DNA of 64,000 nt. Source: an uncultured Elusimicrobiales bacterium (lineage in GTDB: Bacteria; Elusimicrobiota; Elusimicrobia; Elusimicrobiales; Elusimicrobiaceae). Positions 17,685-27,744 of this stretch are shown here, one piece after another (the stretch's first letter is position 1; each line of letters opens with the position of its first letter). A model generated the notes under the pieces. The model made no database searches and had not been told where the DNA came from. It saw only the letters and a list, made by a program, of their open reading frames with translations. Made by a program: the position numbers and the translations under genes. The stretch covers positions 168,116 through 232,115 of the forward strand of contig CALUXE010000002.1 in NCBI GenBank assembly GCA_944324675.1, given 5' to 3'.

Positions 17685-20189
17685 CTAGTGTAGCGCCGCC
17701 GTTTGTTTGGGGGCGCGCGCTTTGGCCGCCTTAAAGGAAATTCTGTTCTTTTCCTTATCAAAGTCGGCCGTTATTTCCGTTTTTGGCGGATATTGGTTTT
17801 TCAAAATAAACTCCGCCAGCGGATCTTCCAACTCGCGCTGCAAAGTCCTGAGCAGAGGTCTGGCGCCGTACTTGGGGTCAAACCCGCTGTCCAGAAGATG
17901 CTGCTTTGCGTTTACCGTGAATTTTATCTTAAGCTGCTGTTCGGCCAATTTGGCTTGTATGTCGGCGAGGTTAAGCTCCAATATCTTAAGCATATGGTCT
18001 TTATTTAAAGGGTGGAAGACTATCAGCTCGTCTATTCTGTTGATAAATTCGGGATTGAAAGTCTTTTTTACCTCTTCCATAACATTTGTTTTTATCTCGC
18101 CGTATTGTTCTTCCTCCGACTCCTGGGGCGTAAAGCCCAGGCGGCTGCCTTTATTGGTTATCTCTCTTGCTCCGACGTTCGAGGTCATTATGATAACGGT
18201 ATTTTTAAAGTTTACTTTATGGCCCAAATTATCGGTAAGCTGGCCTTCGTCCAACACTTGCAGAAGGATATTGTAAATATCTGGGTGCGCCTTTTCTATT
18301 TCATCTAATACTACGACGCTGTAAGGGCGTCTTCTTACCGCTTCGGTAAGCTGTCCGCCTTCTTCGTAGCCGACATATCCCGGCGGCGCGCCTATAAGCC
18401 TGGAAACGGCGAATTTTTCCATATATTCCGACATATCTATGCGTATCATCGCGTTTTCATCGCCAAATAAGAAAGTGGCCAAAGTCTTTGCCAACGCTGT
18501 TTTACCCACGCCCGTGGGGCCCAGGAACAGAAACCCGCCTATCGGGCGTTTGGGATTGCCAAGGCCGGTGCGGCTTCTTCTTATGGCTTGTGATATGGCT
18601 TTTACGCCTTCGTCTTGCCCGACGATACGTTCATGCAGATATTCTTCCATCTTCAAAATCTTGTCCGTTTCGCTCTGGGTAAGTTTGGTTACGGGTATGC
18701 CCGTCCATTTAGAGGCTACAACGGCGATGTCTTCTTCGGTGACGGCGGTTTTGTTTTCGGAACGTTTTTTGTCCCAATCGCCGCGCAGTTGCGAAAGCTC
18801 GTTTTTAAGTTTTTCTTCTTCTTCCTTTAAAGCTGCCGCCTGTTCGTATTCCTGTTTGTTTATGGCTTCTTCTTTTTGAGAAGCTAAGGCTTTTAATTGT
18901 TTTTCCTTTTCCTTAATTTCCGGCGGGAGCATGGCCGCTTTAAGGCGCGCTCTGGAGCCGGCCTCGTCTACAAGGTCTATGGCTTTGTCGGGCATGGCCC
19001 TGTCGGTTATGTATCTATCGGCGATGTTTGCGGCGGCTTCCAAGGCTTCCAGGGTAAAGATGACGTTATGGTGTTTTTCGTAATTGCTTTTGAGGCCTTT
19101 AAGTATTTCTATGGTTTCCTCAACGCTGTTGGGCTCGGCCGTTACGGGTTGGAAACGGCGTTCCAAGGCGGGGTCGGCCTCTACGTATTTTCTATATTCG
19201 TCGAAGGTAGTCGCCCCGATTACTTGCAGCTGGCCTCTGGCGAGGGCTGGTTTAAGCATATTGGAAGCGTCCATCGATCCTTCCGCCGCGCCCGCGCCCA
19301 CTATGGTGTGGAACTCGTCTATAAATAGAATGATGTCGCCGGCTTTTTCCACTTCCTCTATAATGTCTTTAAGGCGCTGTTCAAATTCGCCGCGGTATTT
19401 TGTACCCGCGACTAAAGAACCCAAGTCCAAGGTTATCAGTCTTTTATTGTGTAGAATATCGGATATTTCTCCGCTTGCCATACGTTGGGCCAAACCCTCT
19501 ACTATGGCCGTTTTGCCCACGCCCGGCTCCCCTATTAAAACGGGATTGTTTTTCGTTCTTCTGGCGAGTATTTGAGTAAGGCGCTCCATTTCGTCTTCTC
19601 GTCCGATGACCGGGTCCAGCTTGCCTTGCATGGCCAGTTCGGTCAAATCGCGGGAATGTTCGTCAAGGGTTGGCGTTTTGCTCTTTTGGCTAAAGTCCGG
19701 CTTGCCCTGCTGGAATTGACCATTGGTCCTCCCCTTGTCTTGAGGTGCAGAGTGTTCTTTGATCGCTTTTAATATTACCGCTTTTATTATCTCGCCGTTA
19801 AGGCCGAGATTTGCAAGTATTTTCGCCGCCACCCCTTCTTCCTCGGCGGTTATGCCCAGGAGGATGTGTTCGGTATTTATAAATTCACTGCCGGCGGCTT
19901 GGGCTTCCTCGGAGGCGTGTTCCAAAACTTTTTTGACTCTGGGAGTAAGGGGCGCTTCGGAGAGCATTACCAAATTGTCGCCTATTCCTACAAGCTGCTC
20001 TATTTCCATTTTTATTTTGGCGGGCGTGGCGCCCATGGCCGTCAGTATTTTGGCGGAAAATTCGCCCTCCGCATAAGCGAGGCCCAGCAACAAATGTTCG
20101 GTGCCTATATAGTCGTGATTAAATTTTTTTGCTTCTCCTTGTGCGATAAGCACCACTTTTTGCGCACCCGCGCTGAAACGTAAAGGCAT
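17685..20189 (-). CDS. clpC: ATP-dependent Clp protease ATP-binding subunit ClpC
   Basis: 834 residues. Two N-terminal Clp repeats (about 1-145, GTEHLLLGL and NTEHILLGI), AAA+ module 1 with [10 protein letters not shown], a linker with a UVR-like segment ([18 protein letters not shown]) typical of ClpC, and AAA+ module 2 with [13 protein letters not shown] and a ClpP-docking LGFT loop. It unfolds substrates for ClpP, and ClpC with the adaptor MecB/McsA is its usual context; neither adaptor nor clpP is in the window. A TATAAT box lies at 20219-20224 and a GGAAGGGG ribosome site precedes the ATG. No CIRCE or CtsR box is seen. Confidence 0.95.
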   Translation of the reverse strand: MPLRFSAGAQKVVLIAQGEAKKFNHDYIGTEHLLLGLAYAEGEFSAKILTAMGATPAKIKMEIEQLVGIGDNLVMLSEAPLTPRVKKVLEHASEEAQAAGSEFINTEHILLGITAEEEGVAAKILANLGLNGEIIKAVILKAIKEHSAPQDKGRTNGQFQQGKPDFSQKSKTPTLDEHSRDLTELAMQGKLDPVIGREDEMERLTQILARRTKNNPVLIGEPGVGKTAIVEGLAQRMASGEISDILHNKRLITLDLGSLVAGTKYRGEFEQRLKDIIEEVEKAGDIILFIDEFHTIVGAGAAEGSMDASNMLKPALARGQLQVIGATTFDEYRKYVEADPALERRFQPVTAEPNSVEETIEILKGLKSNYEKHHNVIFTLEALEAAANIADRYITDRAMPDKAIDLVDEAGSRARLKAAMLPPEIKEKEKQLKALASQKEEAINKQEYEQAAALKEEEEKLKNELSQLRGDWDKKRSENKTAVTEEDIAVVASKWTGIPVTKLTQSETDKILKMEEYLHERIVGQDEGVKAISQAIRRSRTGLGNPKRPIGGFLFLGPTGVGKTALAKTLATFLFGDENAMIRIDMSEYMEKFAVSRLIGAPPGYVGYEEGGQLTEAVRRRPYSVVVLDEIEKAHPDIYNILLQVLDEGQLTDNLGHKVNFKNTVIIMTSNVGAREITNKGSRLGFTPQESEEEQYGEIKTNVMEEVKKTFNPEFINRIDELIVFHPLNKDHMLKILELNLADIQAKLAEQQLKIKFTVNAKQHLLDSGFDPKYGARPLLRTLQRELEDPLAEFILKNQYPPKTEITADFDKEKNRISFKAAKARAPKQTAALH

Positions 20190-20338
20190 ATTACCCCTTC
20201 CGAAAAGATATTTCTTCTATTATATATAATTAAACGCTCTTTTTCCTTTTGTCGTCGGGCGGAAGGCTAGGCCCGGCAAAATGGCAAAAAGGGTGCAAAA
20301 TTGATAAAATTAAAGAAATACAGCCTGCGGAGGATACA

Positions 20339-20977
20339 ATGAAATACAAGGGAAAATTTATAGTTTTTGAAGGGCCGGACCGCTGCGGCAAATCCACCCA
20401 GGCCAATATGCTCAACAAATATCTCAGCGCGCGCGGTTTTGACGTTGTAATAACGCGCGAGCCCGGCGGCGACAATGTCTCCGAGGAGATCCGTAGAATT
20501 TTGCTCGATCCCACCAATACCGTCGGCCCGATGGCGGAACTGCTTTTGTATGAAGCCTCCCGCGCCCAGCATACCGAACAAAAGATTATTCCCGCGCTTG
20601 AGGCGGGGCAGGTGGTAATTTGCGAAAGGTATACGATGTCTTCCTGCGCCTATCAGGGATACGGCAGGGGGATAGATATGGATATAATAAACAAACTTAA
20701 CGAAATCGCCACCAGAAACGTCAAACCGGATCTGACCTTGGTTTTTTTAATGTCGGACAAATACTTTACCGAGAGGGGGGAATATTTGTTCTCCGACAGG
20801 CTTGAACTGGAGGACGAAGCCTTCCGCCATAAAATGCGCCGCGGTTATAAAGAACTTGCCGCCAAAACGGAAAACGCCGTGATAATCAACGCCGACAGGC
20901 CGATAGCGGAAATAGAACAAGAGGTCCTTAAGGAAATCAAGCGCCATAACATTTTGGAAGGGAGCAAGGACGCTTAA
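20339..20977 (+). CDS. tmk: Thymidylate kinase
   Basis: 212 residues. P-loop FEGPDRCGKST near the N-terminus, the DR-type motif in TREPGG, and a LID segment are present. It phosphorylates dTMP to dTDP. The ATG at 20339 is preceded by GGAGG; an upstream in-frame ATG (20249) would add 30 residues with no homology and is rejected. A GATAAAAT -10-like box lies about 30 nt upstream. The stop codon overlaps the next start (TAATG), so translation is coupled to holB. Confidence 0.95.
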   Translation: MKYKGKFIVFEGPDRCGKSTQANMLNKYLSARGFDVVITREPGGDNVSEEIRRILLDPTNTVGPMAELLLYEASRAQHTEQKIIPALEAGQVVICERYTMSSCAYQGYGRGIDMDIINKLNEIATRNVKPDLTLVFLMSDKYFTERGEYLFSDRLELEDEAFRHKMRRGYKELAAKTENAVIINADRPIAEIEQEVLKEIKRHNILEGSKDA

Positions 20978-21939
20978 TGAGTTTTAGAAAAATTTCGGGC
21001 CAAGATAAAGCGCTTGAAACACTTAAAGGCTTTATAGCTTCCAAGCGGATACCGGGCGCGATGATATTTTACGGCCCCGCTGGCGTGGGCAAGGCGACCG
21101 CCGCTTTGGAATTTGCCAAAACGCTCAACTGTCTTGACGGATATTGCGCCGCAAAAGGCGACAACTGTTCGCTGTGTTCCAACTGCAAGCATATAGAGGC
21201 GGGAACCCACCCCGACGTTATTTTTGCCGATTTCGCGTATCAGGCGATGCTGAAGAAGGAAGAGCCAGAAAAACAGCAGAGTATAAAAGTGGATACCGTT
21301 CGCGCGCTTACGGCCGCCTCCCAGCAGAAGGCGGTTGCGGGCAAATGGAAGGTTTTTATAATAGACAGCGCGGAAACTATGCAGACGGAAGCGGCAAACG
21401 CTTTGCTTAAATTTATAGAAGAACCGCCGGAAAATACGGTGTGGATATTGATTTCCTCAAAGAAAGAGGCTATGTTGAATACGATAAAATCGCGCTGCCA
21501 GGCGATAGCGTTTTCCCCGTTGGGGGAAGACGTCCTGATAAATATATTAAAGGATAATTTCGTCGAAGAAAATCTCGCTCGGCGCGCTGTAAAATATGCG
21601 CAGGGCTCGGGCGTAAACGCGTTTCGCGCGGCCGAGATTTTGGGCGAAATATCCGCCCTGCCCGGCGGCGCGGCTTTCCCGACGGCTTTCGCGTTAAATT
21701 TGCCCAGAACTTTGGCGCAAAGCCGCGCGCAGGTATCCTTCACGTTGGATATGCTTGCGGTTGCGGCGCATGAAAACTGGATAAAAAGCGGCGGGGACAA
21801 ACAGGGGCAGGAACTTAAAAATTTGCTTTCAAAATTGGTATTCTATAAGAAAGCGATAGCGCGCAATGTTTCGCCCTCGATGGTGGCGGAAGCCGCTTTG
21901 ATAAGCGCGCTTGATTTGGGCATAAGCCTTAAAGATTGA
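20977..21939 (+). CDS. holB: DNA polymerase III delta' subunit
   Basis: 320 residues of clamp-loader AAA+ type. P-loop GPAGVGKAT (33-41), a zinc-binding cluster (C57, C64, C67, C70, with C52 nearby), and EEPPENTVWIL, the sensor-like stretch conserved in delta' and DnaX. Position between tmk and metG is a common bacterial arrangement for holB. It couples the ATPase of the clamp loader to beta-clamp loading. The 1-nt overlap with tmk supports the start. Confidence 0.9.
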   Translation: MSFRKISGQDKALETLKGFIASKRIPGAMIFYGPAGVGKATAALEFAKTLNCLDGYCAAKGDNCSLCSNCKHIEAGTHPDVIFADFAYQAMLKKEEPEKQQSIKVDTVRALTAASQQKAVAGKWKVFIIDSAETMQTEAANALLKFIEEPPENTVWILISSKKEAMLNTIKSRCQAIAFSPLGEDVLINILKDNFVEENLARRAVKYAQGSGVNAFRAAEILGEISALPGGAAFPTAFALNLPRTLAQSRAQVSFTLDMLAVAAHENWIKSGGDKQGQELKNLLSKLVFYKKAIARNVSPSMVAEAALISALDLGISLKD

Positions 21940-21966
21940 AGATTTTATATATTAAGGAGTCTTTAT

Positions 21967-23445
21967 ATGACAAAGAAGTTTTACGTAACAACACCCATAT
22001 ACTATTTGAATTCGGCGCCGCATATCGGCCACGCCTACACCACCTTGGCCGCCGATATTTTGGCCAGATACAAAAAATCGAAAGGGGAAGACGTTTATTT
22101 CCTCACGGGCACGGACGAACACGGAGCCAATATTGAAAAAGCCGCCAACAATGCCGGGATTACCCCTCAAAAATGGGTGGATAATATGGCTGAAAAATTC
22201 ATTGATTTGTGGAAAGTGCTGAATATAAGCTATGACGATTTTATCCGCACCACGCAAAAACGCCACGAACTTACCGTACAGGAAATATTTGAAATCCTGC
22301 TTAAAAAAGGCGATATATATAAGGGTAAATACAGCGGGAAATATTGCCTCTCCTGCGAGGCTTATATAGACGAAAGCGAACTTGTCGACGGCAAATGCCC
22401 AATCCACAAAAAGGAGCCGCAGCTCATTGAGGAAGAAACTTATTTCTTTAAACTATCGGCATATCAGGAGCCTTTGCTGAAATTTTACGAGCAGAACAAA
22501 GATTTCCTAAGCCCGCATTTCCGCGCGGCGGAAATAGTGAACTTCGTCAAAAACGGCCTTAGGGATTTATCCGTTACCAGAACGAAAGTCAAATGGGGCA
22601 TACCCGTAAAGTCCGATCCGGCCCACACGATATACGTTTGGTTTGACGCTTTAATCAACTATATATCGGCCGTGGGATACGGCAAGGTTTTGGGGATAAA
22701 GGAATTGGCCGATTATAAATGCGATTTTGAACAATATTGGCCCGCCGATACGCACCTTATCGGGAAGGAAATTTTCCGCTTTCACGCGGTTATTTGGCCT
22801 GCCGTGTTGATGGCGTTGGGGCTGCCCTTGCCCAAGAAAGTTTTCGCGCACGGCTGGTGGACGGTGGAAGGGGAAAAGATGTCAAAATCTTTGGGCAATT
22901 TCATAGATCCGCGCGACATCACCAACAAATACGGCGTAGATCCGCTTAGATATTTCATATTTAGGGAAGTGCCTTTTGGAGGCGACGGCGATTTTAGCAT
23001 GGAGGCTTTCAAAAAGCGATTTAACGCGGATTTGGCCAATGATTTGGGCAATCTTCTTTCGCGTACGCTTAATATGGCGGCGAAGAATTTAAAGGAAATT
23101 CCGCAAGACTGCGCCGTAAGCGGCAGTATGCTGGAAAGGTGTTCGGCCGCCGATAAGGAGTACGACGTCCATATGAATAACTTGGAATTTGACAAAGCCT
23201 TGGATACGGCTTGGCTTATAATCGGCGGAATGAATAAATATATCGATGAAACGAAGCCTTGGTCTTTGGCAAAGAGCGAACCGGAAAAAGCCAATGCCAT
23301 ATTGCTTGAGCTTGTTTTCGCCTTAAGATACGTCTGCAAATGGATAAGCCCTTTTATGCCGCAGACGGCAGAAGAAATGGCAAGACGCTTAAAAGCCGGC
23401 GCAATAGAAAAGTATCCGCCGCTGTTCCCCAGGATAGAGGCTTAA
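21967..23445 (+). CDS. metG: Methionyl-tRNA synthetase
   Basis: 492 residues, class I. The HIGH signature (H19-H22), a zinc-knuckle insertion CLSC...CPIH, and KMSKS in the GEKMSKSLGN segment near residue 300 are visible, followed by the helical anticodon-binding domain with W and P residues near MNKYIDETKPW. The C-terminal dimerisation or tRNA-binding domain present in many bacterial MetRS is absent; it could be a separate gene. AAGGAG precedes the ATG. Confidence 0.96.
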   Translation: MTKKFYVTTPIYYLNSAPHIGHAYTTLAADILARYKKSKGEDVYFLTGTDEHGANIEKAANNAGITPQKWVDNMAEKFIDLWKVLNISYDDFIRTTQKRHELTVQEIFEILLKKGDIYKGKYSGKYCLSCEAYIDESELVDGKCPIHKKEPQLIEEETYFFKLSAYQEPLLKFYEQNKDFLSPHFRAAEIVNFVKNGLRDLSVTRTKVKWGIPVKSDPAHTIYVWFDALINYISAVGYGKVLGIKELADYKCDFEQYWPADTHLIGKEIFRFHAVIWPAVLMALGLPLPKKVFAHGWWTVEGEKMSKSLGNFIDPRDITNKYGVDPLRYFIFREVPFGGDGDFSMEAFKKRFNADLANDLGNLLSRTLNMAAKNLKEIPQDCAVSGSMLERCSAADKEYDVHMNNLEFDKALDTAWLIIGGMNKYIDETKPWSLAKSEPEKANAILLELVFALRYVCKWISPFMPQTAEEMARRLKAGAIEKYPPLFPRIEA

Positions 23446-23448
23446 GAG

Positions 23449-24108
23449 ATGGAACTTATTGGGCAGATAATAGACATTTTTCTGCATTTGGACGTTCATT
23501 TAAACGCCTTGGCCGCATATATGGGAGTATGGCTTTACGTACTGCTTTTCGCGGTGGTGTTTTGCGAGACGGGCCTTGTGGTAACGCCGTTTTTGCCGGG
23601 CGATTCGCTTATCTTCGCGGTAGGCGCTTTGGCGAGTGTGGAAGGCTCGGTGATAGAGCTGCCTTACGCGATAATTATTTTAGTTATAGCGGCGATATTG
23701 GGCGACGGCGTCAACTTTGAGATAGGCAAATATATCGGGCCCAAGATATTCAGCAAAGATACGGGTTTTTGGCTTAACAAAAAGCATTTGATTTCCGCGC
23801 ATAACTTCTACGAAAAATACGGCGGCAAGACTATTATTCTCGCACGCTTTATCCCGATTATAAGGACTTTCGCGCCGTTTGTGGCGGGTATAGGCAAAAT
23901 GACGTATTTGCACTTTGCCGTTTATAACGTAATTGGCGCGGTAATATGGGTTTTGCTGTTTGCTTTAAGCGGATATTATTTCGCGGCTACGCCGCTGGTG
24001 CAAAATCATTTCCATTATGTGATAGTGGCGATTATAATCATATCTGTAATGCCTGCGGTTTATGAGTTTATAAAAGCCAAAATGGACGCCAAAAAACAAA
24101 ATAAGTAG
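23449..24108 (+). CDS. DedA family membrane protein
   Basis: 219 residues with four to six hydrophobic segments. The DedA signature region G-D-x-x-x-[FY]-x-I-G-K-Y-I-G is seen as GDGVNFEIGKYIG, and the second signature as ARFIPIIRTFAPFVAGIGKM. DedA-type proteins act as lipid scramblases or flippases needed for envelope integrity and proton-motive force. It starts 3 nt after metG and ends the tmk-holB-metG-dedA run at a strong terminator. Confidence 0.9.
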   Translation: MELIGQIIDIFLHLDVHLNALAAYMGVWLYVLLFAVVFCETGLVVTPFLPGDSLIFAVGALASVEGSVIELPYAIIILVIAAILGDGVNFEIGKYIGPKIFSKDTGFWLNKKHLISAHNFYEKYGGKTIILARFIPIIRTFAPFVAGIGKMTYLHFAVYNVIGAVIWVLLFALSGYYFAATPLVQNHFHYVIVAIIIISVMPAVYEFIKAKMDAKKQNK

Positions 24109-24122
24109 AGTTTCTCTTTAAA

Positions 24123-24166
24123 GAACAGGCGGCATAGCTTTATGCTTATGCCGCCTGTTCGTTTTA
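24123..24166 (+). terminator. Intrinsic terminator after dedA
   Basis: A perfect 14-bp stem (24123-24136 with 24147-24160) followed by GTTTTAT. The long stem lies between converging transcripts and could also stop the opposite strand. Confidence 0.8.
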
Positions 24167-24258
24167 TGGGGTTAAATGTTTTTGCGGAAGGATAATAAAA
24201 ATCTTACTCTAGGGCAAATCGTTTGTATAATATTCTGTTTTATTTGGGCGCGGCCCTT

Positions 24259-26070
24259 TTAGAGTTTTATCGGCAGTTTTCCTTTTGCCTCTTTATTGCC
24301 CAAAATAATTTCCGCCGTGGCGCGCGCGCTCGGTTTATTTACGCCGTATATCGCTATTACGTTTTTGGCCTGCGGATAGAATTTGATGTCGTAAGGGCTC
24401 ATAAGAGATAGGAAAATGATATCCTTATCTTCTTTTAGCAACTGTTCAATGGCTCTTTTTTGGCTGGGTATAGGTTTGTCGGCCCATTGAAGGCTGCCCA
24501 ATATGACCAAATCGGCGTTGCTCATACATTTTTTTGCTCTTCTGATGTCGATTTCTTTCGGGCGCAGATGCGCGTTATAATGTTCCACTTCCCAGCCTTT
24601 TTCCAAAAACGGCGCGTTTATTATCGGCAGCTGATCGGCGAAACGGGAGGGCGAAAAGAATACGGAACATAATTTGGGTTTATATTTTTCCTTAGTTTCG
24701 GCGGTTTTTGTCGCCGTTTGCGTAAGCTTAGCCCGCCCTGAAGCTTCCCCGGCAAGATTTTTACTATAGGGCAATACGCCCGGCTGCGCGCGGACTACCG
24801 TTACCGCTTCTTCCGCTATTTTGCCGGCGTAAATATCGAAGGCTTTTATTGAGTCGAAAACGTCGCCGTGATAGGCGTCTTTGTCAAAGAGTCCGAGTTT
24901 GACCTTCAAATCGAAAATCTTTTTGGCGGCTTCGTTTATTCTTTCTTCCGGGATTTCCTCCCCGATTTTCTGCATCAGCTGTTTATGGGTAAGCTTTGGG
25001 TCTCTTTTACTGGTAAGTATCATATCCACGCCCGCGTTTAACGCCTTGGAGGCGGCTTCTATTAAACTGCTGCCTTTCGTAGCGCCGGCCATATCCAGGC
25101 TGTCAGATATTACGAGCCCTTTAAATTTCAATTCGTCTTTCAGCAGGCCGTTAAGAATTTTTGGGGAGAAAGTGGCGGGTGTTTGCGGGTCTATAAAATC
25201 GTAGACTATATGCGCCGTCATTATCCCCATAACGCCGTTGTCAATGGCTTGCTTAAATGGGGGAATATGGGTTTGGTAAAATTCTTCTCTTGTCATATTA
25301 AGGCGCGGCAAATCTAGATGGGAATCCGTCACGGTTTCGCCGTGGCCGGGGAAATGTTTCGCCACCGCCATAATCCCGCCCTTTTGTAGCCCGTCTATAA
25401 GAGCGCTGCCCATATCGCCCACTACTTTGGTGTCGGAGCCAAACGAGCGCACCCCTATAATCGGGTTGGCGGGGTTGATGTTTACGTCTACGACGGGCGC
25501 GAAATTAATATGTACGCCCACATTTTTAAGTTCGCTTGCCACTATATAGAACAATGTTGCGGTATCTTCCGTATTCTGCGACGCGGCGAGCATCATATTA
25601 GTCGGCAGGTACGGAAATCCCAAAGTTACCGGAGTGTATACCGTTCCGCCCTCGTAGTCTATGGAAATGAGCAGAGGTATTTTATGAGGGCTTTTTTCTG
25701 CCCAGCTTTGCAATTTGTCGACAAGCTTCTTTGTTTGGGGGAGAGAATAATTCCCCCACTGTATCAGCACCCCGCCGACAAGCCCCTTTTGTATGGCGTC
25801 TTTGTATTTGTCGGCATTGTCGATATCCGTGGCGATGACTATCGTCTGGGCAAGTTTTTCCTGCAGGGATAAAGCGTCAAACAGGGTTTGCGGTTCGTTA
25901 GGGATTTCAAGATTGGCCGCCTTGACGGATAAATTTCCTTTTGCCGGTTGGTTTTGCGCTTCCACTTTTATAGCTTTGGGTTTTTGCGCGGATGAGTCGG
26001 CTTTATCGGCATCTTGCGCGCTAAGCGAAGCGGCGAAAAGGAGGGCCAAAAACAGGCTCGGCCATTTCAT
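24259..26070 (-). CDS. Secreted GH3 beta-N-acetylhexosaminidase (NagZ-like)
   Basis: 603 residues. Signal peptide WPSLFLALLFAASLSA, then the GH3 barrel with the substrate-binding DYEGG, the NagZ signature KHFPGHG (K238 onward) with the D-S-H that supplies the acid/base, and the nucleophile D323 in ISDSLDM. A second alpha/beta domain fills the C-terminus. Cytoplasmic NagZ is about 340 residues; this longer, exported form would trim GlcNAc from peptidoglycan or glycans outside the inner membrane. The ATG at 26070 overlaps the stop of the phosphoesterase gene (ATGA) and has GAGGAAG before it; the in-frame upstream extension is rejected. Confidence 0.9.
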   Translation of the reverse strand: MKWPSLFLALLFAASLSAQDADKADSSAQKPKAIKVEAQNQPAKGNLSVKAANLEIPNEPQTLFDALSLQEKLAQTIVIATDIDNADKYKDAIQKGLVGGVLIQWGNYSLPQTKKLVDKLQSWAEKSPHKIPLLISIDYEGGTVYTPVTLGFPYLPTNMMLAASQNTEDTATLFYIVASELKNVGVHINFAPVVDVNINPANPIIGVRSFGSDTKVVGDMGSALIDGLQKGGIMAVAKHFPGHGETVTDSHLDLPRLNMTREEFYQTHIPPFKQAIDNGVMGIMTAHIVYDFIDPQTPATFSPKILNGLLKDELKFKGLVISDSLDMAGATKGSSLIEAASKALNAGVDMILTSKRDPKLTHKQLMQKIGEEIPEERINEAAKKIFDLKVKLGLFDKDAYHGDVFDSIKAFDIYAGKIAEEAVTVVRAQPGVLPYSKNLAGEASGRAKLTQTATKTAETKEKYKPKLCSVFFSPSRFADQLPIINAPFLEKGWEVEHYNAHLRPKEIDIRRAKKCMSNADLVILGSLQWADKPIPSQKRAIEQLLKEDKDIIFLSLMSPYDIKFYPQAKNVIAIYGVNKPSARATAEIILGNKEAKGKLPIKL

Positions 26071-27161
26071 TTTTCTTCCTCTTTTAAAGTTATTACGGTC
26101 AGTTCGTTGAAGGTTCCCAATCTGAAAGGAGGCCCCCAATAGAAAGTGCCGGAACTTACGTACAGATTTGTTTTGTCCTTAACATAAAGGCCGTTTATAT
26201 TAGGGAATTTTAACGCAGTAAGATATTTGAAAGGCCAAATTTGTCCGTTATGGGTATGCCCGCTTAGCATTAACCCGATTTTATTGTTTGCGGCTTCTTC
26301 CAAATACAAGGGCGTGTGGGAAAGCAAAATATTGTAATTATTGTTAAAGACGGTGCCGTTTCTTATGATTTGCTCGAAATAGTGCGGCTTTATGCCCGAA
26401 GCTGAAATGTCGTTTACCCCCACTATATTTATTTCACCGACATGGGCGGTTTTGTTTTGAAGGGGAATAATGCCCGCGGCTCTGTACAAGTCCATATTGG
26501 CGTTGACGCCGCTGTAATATTCATGATTGCCGGGTACGCCGTATTTGCCCAGTTTGGCTTTCATGTTTTTGACATTCTCTACGAAAAGGGGCGCGTATTG
26601 CCCCGCGTATTCAAAGATATCTCCGGTAAAGAATATGAAATCGGGCTCCAATTCATTTACTTGTTTGGCGAGTTTGGCCGCCCGCGCGGGAGTTACCGTC
26701 GCGCCGAAATGAGTGTCAGAAACTTGAACTATTTTTATACCGTCTGTGCCGGGCACGTCGGTAGTTACGGTAATATTGACGACAGCGGGCTGTTTGAAAG
26801 CGTTATAAGCGCCTCTTGCTATTAGGATAAAGGCGATTATCATCACAAATATTCCCAGAGGGGTTTTAATTGGGTGGCCCGCCAATTTAAAAAGCAGCTG
26901 CAGGGCCATAGCCGCCATTACCGTTATAAAATATAAAAACAATATCCCCAGCAGAATATGACCGCATGCTTGCAGAGCGTAAGAAACATCATTGTGAACT
27001 TGATGGGGGATTATGAACGCGGCCAGCAAAAGCAACGTTAAGCATGCGGGCGCTATTTTAGCCGCGAGATTAAAAGAGAGAAACGAAGTGTTAAGGCAAG
27101 TCCAAGCTATGCTTACATAGCTCATCAAGAGTACGGTTATAAGCAAAAATATCAAAAACAT
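26067..27161 (-). CDS. Membrane-anchored calcineurin-type metallophosphoesterase
   Basis: 364 residues. Four hydrophobic segments occupy the first ~130 residues, then a phosphoesterase domain with QVSDTHFG (D, H), FTGDIFE (GD), GVPGNHEYYSG (GNH), LLSHTPL and LSGHTHNGQ. This is the YkuE/YaeI type that hydrolyses phosphodiester or pyrophosphate bonds, including lipid intermediates. The domain would face the outside if the N-terminal helices are arranged as usual. It lies between the short asparaginase gene (5-nt gap) and the GH3 gene (4-nt overlap). Confidence 0.9.
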   Translation of the reverse strand: MFLIFLLITVLLMSYVSIAWTCLNTSFLSFNLAAKIAPACLTLLLLAAFIIPHQVHNDVSYALQACGHILLGILFLYFITVMAAMALQLLFKLAGHPIKTPLGIFVMIIAFILIARGAYNAFKQPAVVNITVTTDVPGTDGIKIVQVSDTHFGATVTPARAAKLAKQVNELEPDFIFFTGDIFEYAGQYAPLFVENVKNMKAKLGKYGVPGNHEYYSGVNANMDLYRAAGIIPLQNKTAHVGEINIVGVNDISASGIKPHYFEQIIRNGTVFNNNYNILLSHTPLYLEEAANNKIGLMLSGHTHNGQIWPFKYLTALKFPNINGLYVKDKTNLYVSSGTFYWGPPFRLGTFNELTVITLKEEEK

Positions 27162-27166
27162 AAAAT

Positions 27167-27655
27167 TTACACCTTGGAAACGAAAATTCCTTTCTTTTTA
27201 TTTTTTGTGACATTGTCAAAAGAAAATAATTTTCCGTTCATCGCGACATATACCCCGTTGGGCAGCGATTGGGCGAAAGCCATGGCGGTAGCCAAATTGA
27301 AGATTCCATCCGACGTGCCGAATTTGTAAGGGATCATCGCGCCGGTAAGAACTATGGTTTTATCTTTCACCTTAGCGCCCAAATATTGCGCCGTTTGCTC
27401 CATGGTATCCGTACCGTGGGTTATCACTATATTGTTTTCTTTAGCCTTTTTACAGGCTTTGGCGATTTCGGCCCTGTCTTTATCGTTCATAAAAAGACTG
27501 TCTTTAAGCATAAGCTGGGTTATCGCCACGGGCAGGCGGCAGCGCCCCATTTTAAGAACTTCTTTCAGGTGTGTTCTTGTAAAAAAGAGCTCCCCTGTAA
27601 GTTCATTATATTCTTTATCGAAAGTGCCTCCGGTGGCTATAATCCTTACTGACAT
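27167..27655 (-). CDS. Short asparaginase-domain protein
   Basis: 162 residues covering only the N-terminal domain of type I/II L-asparaginase. The first catalytic threonine motif ATGGTFD (T11) and the second, HGTDTM (80-85), are intact, and LTGAMIPY follows. The C-terminal domain (normally another ~160 residues) is absent, and the downstream sequence does not continue it, so this is a short family and not a frameshift. Stand-alone short forms occur in various bacteria. Whether it hydrolyses asparagine is not known. AAGGAG precedes the ATG. Confidence 0.82.
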   Translation of the reverse strand: MSVRIIATGGTFDKEYNELTGELFFTRTHLKEVLKMGRCRLPVAITQLMLKDSLFMNDKDRAEIAKACKKAKENNIVITHGTDTMEQTAQYLGAKVKDKTIVLTGAMIPYKFGTSDGIFNLATAMAFAQSLPNGVYVAMNGKLFSFDNVTKNKKKGIFVSKV

Positions 27656-27744
27656 TAAAATCTCCTTTATACGGCATATGATATAAAAGTCCCTTAATAA
27701 ATAAGTATAATATATTTATAGAATAGACAAGAGGTTTTTATCAT

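Noticed and set aside
20249..20338. Upstream in-frame start for tmk
   Set aside because: The added 30 residues do not belong to thymidylate kinase, and the GGAGG site is before the ATG at 20339.
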